Of a stretch of 64,000 bases of DNA, positions 56,501 to 64,000 are shown in pieces. Origin of the DNA: Cyanophora paradoxa (lineage: Eukaryota > Glaucocystophyceae > Cyanophorales > Cyanophoraceae); NCBI GenBank assembly GCA_004431415.1, contig QPMI01000262.1, forward strand, positions 43,823 to 107,822. Direction: 5' to 3'. Under the pieces are notes generated by a model, which was not told where the DNA came from, searched no databases, and was given only the letters and a program-made list of their open reading frames with translations. The position numbers were made by a program, and so were the translations under genes. The stretch's first letter is position 1. The number at the start of each line of letters is the position of its first letter.

Positions 56501-56877
56501 GGCGGCGGGTGATTCGAATTTCCAGGGAAACCGACGAAGGCCCGGGGGCCTCTAGGACCATTCCTAGCATCATCAGAGAGGTGCGAACCGTGAGCTCGGC
56601 ATCCTTGCCACGCATGGCGTTGTCCTGCAGCCTGTGTCAGAATTCCGGGAGGCGTTGCTTCAACGTGCGCCAGAAGCCGGCAGCGCGAACCAGCCGGTCG
56701 GCGAATACCCGCTCCAGATTGCCCCGGACGCGACGCTCAATCGTCTGCTCGAGGCCATCGACCTGGGGTGGCGTTTGAGCGGGAACGGCCCAGCGTGCGA
56801 ATTCCAGCCAGCGGATTCCGACGGACCCTCTGCTGGAGCTCGGCATTCTGCCGAGCGATGTAATCGAGGTCCGACAT
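53504..56877 (-). CDS. Multi-module AGTRAP-like membrane protein
   Basis: The start ATG 56877 gives MSDLDYIARQNAELQQR, then VDGLEQTIERRVRGNLERVF, a coiled-coil-like head, and FLKTKVKMFETELGRRGDSG (near 56380-56440). Four membrane modules follow. Module 1 has FLCYLTNIARFDLFCAVVIV and IIMDIVWMSQHSDTSMFAV (55.8-56.2 kb). Module 2 has VVIMIGLYAVHENDKFAMKA and VVDIIYLGLHGSEEYNNI (55.24-55.56 kb). Module 3 has SVVLVIGMYAVNEKDKVALE and FIMDIVWLAEHQDAAKFAW (54.75-55.2 kb). Module 4 has CIVIPILFYAVNERDRNALL and FILDIVWLSMHGDDLKTMAL (54.1-54.56 kb). Each resembles the AGTRAP pattern (A-V-x-x-x-D, then F-x-x-D-I-V, then F-A-x-x-L). Each is followed by a KPSE motif (LVKPSEQ, RKPSESQ, DVKPSEQR, NVKPSEEG). 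The tail is Pro/Ala/Tyr-rich and ends DLEAALREREKRLAESGY. The resemblance is by pattern; function unknown. Confidence 0.68.
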
Positions 56878-57170
56878 CGTCGGACTTCGTCCCGCCTGGT
56901 CTCTTGGTGGACTTCCTGGACGTACCCCGGACGCTCTAAACAACTGTACCCCAAAAGAGTGAGTGCTTCGCGGCAAGCAGAGCACGCGCGGCCAGGCGAG
57001 GCGCGTAAACAGCTTGAAGAACGCCTTTATATAGTCATAGCGGCGGCTAGCGCCCTAGTCGAGGAGTCTGCCGCAGTGAAGCAGCCACGGTAGCCAAGAT
57101 CGTTAGCTAGGCGAGCGCGCGCTGTAGTTTAGATTCTCCGCCGGCTAGCTGCCTGGCGAGAGCAGCGCCA

Positions 57171-60100
57171 ATGTCGGAAGCCGGGCCGGCTAGCGCAGCC
57201 CCCTCTACGAGGGACTTTAAGGCGCAGCTGGATGAGGAGCGATTGCGGTCCGATGCTCTCATGAAGGTGAGCTCAATGGGCGAACCCCTTAGCTAGAGTG
57301 CTGGATTTGCATCTCGGTCTCCCAGCGCGACTCTGCAGCCGGGCTAGCTACCGGGGCTCCGTCTCACGCTCTGGGCGCAGGACATGCAGGGTCTCGAGGA
57401 AGAGAATCGGGCGCTGCGGCTGAGCGTGCACGGGGGGGCGGCGGCGGGAGAGCCGGCACCAGGTTCCTCGGCGGTGCAGGAGGCGCTGGTGCCGATCTAC
57501 ATGGCGCTCGCGAAGGCGCGGGCGAGCCTCTCGTACGAGTGGAACACGGTGGACAACCCCGGGGGCGGGCCGCGGCGGGCGAGCCCGCTGGAGGGGGCCG
57601 GCGAGCTGCCGGGGGACGGGGACGCGGTGGCGGCGACGATGGAGCTGATCCGCTCGCTGGGGGAGATGGTCAAGCAGAAGGCCCTCGACCTCGTGCGCGA
57701 CTACGCCAAGTACAAGCGCACCACCGAGCAGGCCCTCCGCGCCGGCGAGCACGAGGGGGGCGGGGGGCGCCCCTCGGGGGTGGACGCGGGGGCGGCGGCG
57801 AGCTTCAGCAGCCTGCAGCGGAGCTACGAGCAGGTGAAGCGGGAGGCGGACGAGCTGCGGCGGGCGAACATGCAGGCGGCGAGCGAGCGGGACCAGTACA
57901 TGCGGCAGCTGAGCGAGACGCGGCGGGAGCTCGAGGGGCGGGCGCGGGCCCTCGAGCGCGCCCTCGCCGAGCGCGACGAGGACCTCCGCAAGCGCTCCGC
58001 CCAGGTCGAGGCCTCCAGCCAGCAGGCCCGCCCCCCCGGCCCCGCCCCGGCCCCGCCCCGCCCCCCTGAGGCGCCCGGCAGGTGCTGAAGATGCAGGGCG
58101 CCGCGGACGACGCGACGAAGCGGGCCGAGCAGACGCGCGCCGCCGCCGAGCGCGCCGAGCGCGACCTCCGCGTGCGCCGGGGCGCGCGAGGTGCCCCGAA
58201 GGCCGGCGCTGAGGCGGGCGCAGGCGAAGAACGAGCAGCTGCACGTGAAGATCGAGGAGCTCATGGGCCAGCTGCGCGAGCGCGAGAACGACCGCATGGT
58301 CCGCCGGGGCGGCCGCCAGCTGGCGGCGGGGCGGGGGCTGAGGGCGGGGGGCGCAGGCGACGGAGCTGGGGCGGGCGCAGGGCGAGGAGGCGCGGGAGCG
58401 GGCCAAGCGGCTCGCCGAGGAGAACGAGGCCTGCAGGCAGAGGGTGCGCCGCTGCCGGGACGGAGCGGGGCGGGGCGGGGCGGGGCGGGGCGGGGGGGGG
58501 CCGAGCGGGGGCGGCAGGTGCAGCAGCTGCAGGAGGAGCTTCAGCAGGCCCACGAGCTCTCCCGCCAGAAGATCGCTGACCTCGCCGTCCGCCCGCCCCC
58601 GCCCCGCCCCGCCCCGCACGGCCTCGCTGAGCAGGGCGCAGGAGGAGCTGAAGAGCCGGACGGGGACGCTGCGGACGCAGAACGACGGCCTGCGGGTGCG
58701 CGTGGAGGAGCTCACCGAGGAGCTGGCGAAGCGGGCGGAGGGGGCGCGGCGGGGGTACGAGGACGCGACGTCGGAGCTGCGGCTGGAGGCCGACGTGCTG
58801 CGGGAGAAGCTGCGCAAGTGCCAGGAGGACCTCCGCGCCCGCGAGGCCGAGCTCGACCGCCTCCGCGTCCGCCCCGCCCCGCTCCGCCCCGCCCGCAGCT
58901 GCCTGGAGCGCTCGGGGCCTCAGCGGGCCGGGGCGGGGGGCAGGACGCGGACAAGGCGATCCGGGAGGAGCGGGTGCTGCGGGAGGCGGCCGAGGCGGCC
59001 CGCGTCCTCGCCGAGCGCGACCTCCGCGTCCGCCCCGCCCCGTCCCGCCCAAGCCCCGGCCCCCGGCGCGGCCGCTCGGGGCTCACGCGCGCCCCGCAGG
59101 CGCTGCAGGCGAAGACCGACACCACGCGCTGGAACCAGGAGGCCCGTCCCGCGCCCCGCCCCCGTCCCCCGCCCCCAGCGCCCCGCGCCCCGCCCCCGCC
59201 CCCGCGCCCCGCGGCGGCCGCCGACGGCCGCGCAGCTGATGGTCGTCGAGGAGCGCTTCCGCATGGAGCGCGTGCGCGTCGAGCGCGAGTGGCGGTGCGC
59301 CGGCCCCCGCCGCTCGCCGCGCCCGGGCGGAGCGGGGCCGAGCGGGGCGGGGCGGGGCGGGGCAGGGCGGAGACGGAGAAGGCGAAGGTGGAGCGGGCGG
59401 CGGCGGTGGCGGAGGTGCAGGAGGTGGAGGAGCGGCTGCGGCGGGCGGAGCGGGCGCTGCGCCAGCGGGACGAGCGGCTCGAGGGCGTCGAGGAGGAGCT
59501 GCGGCTCGCGCGGGAGCGCCTCTCCGCCGTCGAGGGCTGGCGCCAGGAGATGGAGAAGGTCCGCGCCCAGTACGAGACCCGCCTCCAGGAGCGCGCCGCC
59601 GGTCCGCCCGCCCCGCCCCGCCCCGCCCTCCCTACTCCCGCCCCGACGGCGCTGAAGGGGAGGGGCGGGGCGGGCAGAGGCGCGGCGGGTGAAGGAGGCG
59701 GCGGCGGTGGCGGAGGGCGGGCACACGCGGGAGATCATGCGGCTGCGGGAGGCGCTCGAGGGGGCGCAGGCGGAGCGCCAGCGCGCCGAGCGCGCCCTCG
59801 CCGACGCCACCGCCCGCGTCCGCCCCGCCCCGCCCCGCCCCGCCCCGCCGCCAGATCGGGCGGGCTCTGAGGGGGCGGCGGGGGCGGCAGCTCTCGGGGA
59901 TGCAGGGGGCGGTGCTCAACGCGGAGCAGGTGAAGTGGCAGGGGAGCGTGGAGGCGACGAAGCTGCGGGCGGAGCTCGAGTGGCGGGCCAAGCAGCTCGC
60001 CGAGCTGGAGGCCGTCTCGCGCCACAACGCCGACGAGCTCGAGCGCGCCCGCGCGCGCGTGCAGCGGCTGGAGGCGCGGCGCATGAAGACCGAGGAGGCC

Positions 60101-60609
60101 CTCGAGGACGCCATCGCCGAGCTGCGCGGCAAGACCGCCGAGGTCGACGCCGCCCGCCGCCAGGTCGACGCCCTCCTCGAGACCCTCGCCCGCCGCGGCC
60201 TCCCCGTCCCTCGGGCCCAGCCCCGGGCGGCCCCGCGAGCGCCCCGCGAACGGCTACGCGAGCGCGCGCCCCGCCTCGAACCCCGCCGGCCCCGGCGCCG
60301 GCGGCGTCGAGCGCTCCTCGAACGTCGTCGCGTGGGGCCCAGTCGCGAGCACGTGCGCCCCGAGCCCTCGCGCTCGCGCGCGCCGGCTGACGCGCGGCGC
60401 GGGGGCAGCTGGTGGTGGCGACGCCGCGGGCGAGCCAGGTGAGCCAGATCAGCAGCGTGCCGGCGCCGGCGCCGCTGCAGCCGGCGGCCGCCGCCGCCAG
60501 GCCGGCCATCGCCCGCACCGCCTCCTCCAAGCACGCGCAGGGCGTACCCCGCAACTCCTCCATCCCCCGGCCCCTCCAGCCCGCCCCCTCCGCCCCCAAG
60601 GCCCGCTGA
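57171..60609 (+). CDS. Large coiled-coil protein
   Basis: ATG 57171 gives MSEAGPASAAPSTRDFKAQL, then DEERLRSDALMK, an intron, and DMQGLEEENRALRLSVHGGA. Heptad-rich exons continue for about 3 kb: VPIYMALAKARASLSYEWN, LIRSLGEMVKQKALDLVRDY, SLQRSYEQVKREADELRRAN, RDQYMRQLSETRRELEGRAR, EELKSRTGTLRTQNDGLRVR, EATSELRLEADVLREKL-type repeats, VEERLRRAERALRQRDERLE, HTREIMRLREALEGAQAERQ, EWRAKQLAELEAVSRHNADE and VQRLEARRMKTEEALEDAIA. The tail is Pro/Ala/Ser-rich (SQISSVPAPAPLQPAAAAAR) and ends SAPKAR at TGA 60609. More than eight GGGGC/CCCCG introns interrupt it; GC donors occur near 58026 and 59141. No family recognised; a centriole or cytoskeletal scaffold would fit but is not shown. Confidence 0.62.
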
Positions 60610-61361
60610 CACCCGCCCCGCCCCACTCCAGCTCCCGGATCCTGCGCCTCCCCCATCACGCCCACCTTCCCAGCGCTAGCCTTCCGAAGTTCCCGTCCGA
60701 TCCGAGCCCCTGCTTTTGATCCCGCTGCCAGGCTGCCGTCCATCCAATTTCATCGATGCTGAGTCTCTATTGTGTCCGGGGAATACGCGCGGGGCCCGGG
60801 GGCGGATCATCGGATACTGGGGGAATGCAGGCGCGCACCGTGGCCCAGTGGCACGTGACGCAGTGAGGGGGTCTCATGATCAGCATCGATATCTTGGACA
60901 ACAGAGCACCCGGTGACCGACAAAGCAATTGCAAATAACCATGAAATGGGAAATTAAAAATTAAATATGTATACAAGATAAGGATGTACGATGGGAAAAC
61001 GATGGAAAGTCACTGAGAACTACTCTCACAGTGTAACAGAAGAGAAGCAGTGGAACTAGCCTAGTAGCCTAGTAAAAGATTTCAAATTTGCAAGTGGAGA
61101 GAAGCCCGTGGACCTAGTTAAAGCCTGAAGCCTATAGCCTAGTAGCCTAGTAGAAGAATTCAAATTTGCAAGTTGATATCTTGATAATCGCGTTTACTAT
61201 AGTTATAATTAGTAGAACCATCATGGCATTTAATTTCTACGTTTACCTAGGCCGGGCTGGCCTAGTGGCCACATGTACAGTGCCTGGCCAGTGCGAAATT
61301 GCGTTATATATATCGATAATATCATGATACGATAGGCTTGCATCGTCTCCTCTGATGATGA
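60610..61361. other. Convergent 3' gap, AT-rich
   Basis: No gene supported. 60930-61340 is AT-rich, carries the direct repeat 61057-61173 and several CTAG-containing words. Confidence 0.5.
61057..61173 (+). repeat. 39-nt imperfect direct repeat
   Basis: A unit starting TAGCCTAGTAGCCTAGTA and ending TTCAAATTTGCAAGT occurs at 61057-61095 and 61135-61173 with few differences; each contains an internal TAGCCTAG doublet. Confidence 0.82.
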
Positions 61362-63608
61362 TTAGGAGACGGCGACGCTGCCGCCGCCGGAGACCGTGAT
61401 GGCCCCGGCCTGCACGCGCATCGTCGAATGCGGCTTCAGCGTCTTGCCCGTCGCTATCTTGTAGATCCTGCGCCCCGCCCCGCCACCCCGCGCGCGTCAC
61501 GTGGGCCCCGCCGCGGCGCGCTGCCGCGCGGGCGGGCGGGCGAGGGGCGGGCGGCCGCGGGGGCGGGGGCGGGCGGGCTGGGCCTCGCCTGCTCTCGGTG
61601 GAGACATAGATGTCGCCTGCGCGGCGCGCGCTCAGCCGGGGGAGAGAGGGGAGGGACGGGGTGCCGGGAGGGGGCCTCGCCTCGGGAGGAGTCCCAGGCG
61701 ACGGCGAGGGGCAATGGGATGCAGGCCGAGCTGCCCACTGCCGGCCGGCGAGCCTGAGGGGCGCTGCCGGCGAGTCCGGCAAGCGGGACGGGCACCTCCG
61801 TCGCTGTCGGCGGTGCAGGTCGTGGCGCTCGCCAGGGTCACCACCTCGTTGGTCTGCGGGGCGCGGTCCCTCGGGATCGGCCGCGGGGGCAGCAACCCCC
61901 GGGCCCCGGGGCTCGTCCAGGGGCCGCACCGCGAGGTTGACGCCCCGCACGACTTTGTTCCAGTACTCGCAAAAGAAGAACCACCCGCCGCCCACCCACC
62001 GCACGAGCGCCCCTGACTGCACCGCGGTGTCGGAGCCCGCGGGCGGGCGGGCGGGAGGGGGCCGAGGAAGGGGGTGCGGGCCGGGGGCGCACGCGAGGGG
62101 CGTAGAGCAGCGCGCTCGCGCACGGCCCGTCCGAAACCCCCGCGACTCCCGCGCTGCGCGGCGCCAGGGCCGAGTGAGGGGCGAGCGCCCGACGAGGGAG
62201 GGGGAGTTGGCGGGCAGCGCGCCCGCAGGCTGGATTCGGAGCGGAGAAGGTGCCCGTCGCGAGGTCGATGCGGTGTATGGTCGCCGACATGGCGAACTGG
62301 TGGCGAGTCGGAAGGGAAAGGGGAGGGGGGGGGGGGATGGGGGTGGGGGGGAGGGGGTCGCGGGGGCGCGGGGCGCACGGTGAGCCACATGCAGTCGTTC
62401 TCCCTATCGTAGGTGAGCCCGTTGGACGTGTGGCCCCCATTCATCATGGCTGCGTGGAGACGTGTGTGATCAGTGGCTGCGGGGGGGCCGGGGCGAGGGG
62501 GAAGGGGGAGGGGGAGCGAGGGGAAGGGGGAGGGGGGGCGGGGGGCGAGGGGGGAGGGGGGGACCCGGAGGGGGGAAGAGGGGGGGGGGGGGGGTCCGCA
62601 CCACGGAGGCCCCGCCGTCCATCGGGAGTCTGAAGATACCGTTACTGCACACGACCCAACTGCGTCGTAGCGATCAGGGCACGCGGGGCGTGCGCGCGGG
62701 GCCGGCGGCGCGGATGAACATGTGCCGCCTGACGGGGTCCAGCTCAATCGCGGCAGCGGTGCCCGCAGTTCCGCCGGATTGAGCCCAACAGACGTCGGTC
62801 GCAATTTCCTGCGGGCGGGACGGCGCGACGTCGGGCCCAGCCAGAGCTGTGCGCGATGGCGGGGGGTACCTGCACGGCGCCTCCGCGGGGCACCCTCAGG
62901 ATCTTGCTGGCCGCATCTGTGGAGACGTACCTGAGAGCGAGACCGGATCGGTCGGGGCCAGGGCAGAAGCAAAGGGCGGGGGAGCAGGCGGGTCCGGGAG
63001 GGCGCACGCGTTGAAGAGGTCGTCCAACGCGAGGCCAATGGTTTGGCTGGCACCGTACGTCGGCTTCAGGTCCGCCACCAGGCTCATCACGTGGTTCGGG
63101 TGCGTCGTCAGCCTCCGCAGGGCGCTCTGGTCATACTGTCCGGCCAGCGGCCTCGGCGTCATGCTGAAGCTTGGCGCGCGCATGCTCGGGGAGGGGCCGG
63201 GGGGAGGGCGGCGCGCGCGTTGAGGTAGTACAGGGATCGGTCGAGCCAGCAGTAGCGCAAACCCTGCGCGGCATAACCATCGTGAGAAGATGCGGAAATC
63301 GGGGCGGCTGGGATCGAACAAAGATGTCGCTTGATTGGGTTGCCGTCCCTGTACATGTGTGCGCATGCCCGCCCACGTCACGACGCCTTGCGGACCGTCC
63401 ACGGGGTGGCATGCTTTAGCTATATATACGCTATAGCTATATCTAGAGCGCGTGCACGAACCCAGCCCGCTCTGGTCCATGTCGTGTTTGCGGACCCCAG
63501 CACGGTTGTGACGGTCGGTGACGGGCTGAACATGATCACTTGTTGGCAGAGTGTCGCAGGTATCCACACCAGCAGCGTGACGAGCGCTACGTATATGTGC
63601 CTGTGCAT
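61362..63608 (-). CDS. Secreted beta-propeller-like protein
   Basis: The start ATG 63608 gives a clear signal peptide, MHRHIYVALVTLLVWIPATL, followed by CQQVIMFSPSPTVTTVLGSA. Exons then carry repeating YxxxxxxxxIxRxxxxG-type blades: RYCWLDRSLYYLNARAA, VMSLVADLKPTYGASQTIGL, ALDDLFNACALPDP, RYVSTDAASKILRVPRGGAV, ELDPVRRHMFIRAAG, VVCSNGIFRLPMDGGASVV (near 62580-62640), HTSNGLTYDRENDCMWLTV (near 62390-62445), ATIHRIDLATGTFSA, GALVRWVGGGWFFFCEYWNK, NEVVTLASATTCTADSDG, GDIYVSTESR and IYKIATGKTLKPHSTMRVQA, ending GGGSVAVS at TAA 61362. The pattern resembles NHL, SMP-30 or strictosidine-synthase-like propellers, but no single family is secure. Extracellular or lumenal location is inferred from the leader. 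Several introns are G-rich on the plus strand (62318-62600). Confidence 0.6.
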
Positions 63609-63727
63609 GGTGTGGTCGGGCCACTCGGCCGCAGCCTCCCAACTACCTCTGTCGGGCCCGGGTACGCGAAACGCAAAGCGCGGCTCTCCCGCGCGCGATC
63701 AATCGGGGCCCCGAACGCGCCGGCGCG

Positions 63728-64000
63728 ATGAAGATCAACATCGAGGTTCAGCTTGAGCCCGGCGAGGAGCAGCGCTTCGCCGAGATCCTCACCCTGCTGC
63801 GGGACCTGTCAAGCACCTTTCGGCTGCGCGAGGCCGCCCCGCAAGCCAACGGGCCCGCGGCGCACATCTCGCCGGCACCTCTGGCGATGACAGTGTCGCC
63901 GGCGCCAGCTCCGCTTGCGATCCAGTCGCCCCCGCCGCCCGCGGTAACCGCGCCATCGCCGGCGTACGCGGCGCCACCCGCCCCGGCATCGCCTCCTCCG
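63728..64000 (+). CDS. 5' end of an unidentified gene (cut by window edge)
   Basis: ATG 63728 opens MKINIEVQLEPGEEQRFAEI, then LTLLRDLSSTFRLREAAPQ and a Pro/Ala-rich stretch (PAPAPLAIQSPPPPAVTAP) that stays open to the end of the window. Short amphipathic beginning then low complexity; no family recognised. Its start lies 119 bp from the divergent propeller gene start. Confidence 0.55.
   Translation, partial: MKINIEVQLEPGEEQRFAEILTLLRDLSSTFRLREAAPQANGPAAHISPAPLAMTVSPAPAPLAIQSPPPPAVTAPSPAYAAPPAPASPPP

Overview
This window is eukaryotic nuclear DNA, very GC-rich, with about two dozen genes cut into many short exons. The best guess for the source is a glaucophyte alga such as Cyanophora. Three things point there: a nuclear gene for a phycobilisome rod-core linker (9774-11503); plastid-type leaders that begin MAF or MAFV, the phenylalanine-containing start known for Cyanophora muroplast (cyanelle) precursors; and a flagellate-type gene (PPP1R42-like). 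This is inference from family knowledge, not a database match.

Gene structure is the dominant feature. Most introns are about 45-90 nt, start GTGCGCC or GTCCGCC, or with a GC donor (AAG|GCCCGCC), contain runs of CCCCG/GGGGC, carry a CTGAC/CTGAG branch-like motif near the end, and finish GCAG. Long open frames through these introns are Ala/Pro/Arg/Gly-rich artefacts, so genes were built by joining exons at phase-compatible sites.

Layout. 0.1-12 kb: carotenoid isomerase (-), PPP1R42-like LRR protein (+), histidine phosphatase (-), SGNH hydrolase (-), zinc-ribbon repeat protein (+), phycobilisome linker (-). 12-18.1 kb: an [FeFe]-hydrogenase fused to an NADPH diflavin reductase (+). 18-31 kb is a looser, repeat-bearing block: an RNase H retroelement remnant, an intron-containing aspartyl-tRNA synthetase fragment, clusters of short palindromes, an ankyrin-TRP-like channel gene in a markedly AT-richer stretch (24.0-28.2 kb), and a frameshifted second copy of the 3' end of the hydrogenase-reductase gene. 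31.5-64 kb: organellar RlmH (-), F-box/LRR (+), unknown Ala-rich protein (-), RMND1/DUF155 (+), coiled-coil protein (+), GOT1 (-), GRAM protein (+), DHRS12-like SDR (-), carboxymuconolactone-decarboxylase-family protein (+), mitochondrial carrier (-), TrmL (+), a four-module AGTRAP-like membrane protein (-), a large coiled-coil protein (+), a secreted beta-propeller-like protein (-), and the start of one more gene (+).

Nearly all neighbours sit in head-to-head (-,+) pairs separated by about 80-570 bp, so shared bidirectional promoters look like the normal arrangement. Functions shared across the window are plastid/organelle biology (carotenoids, light harvesting, organellar rRNA and tRNA methylation), anaerobic hydrogen metabolism, and cilia/membrane traffic. 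No rRNA, tRNA, CRISPR or prokaryotic operon was found.
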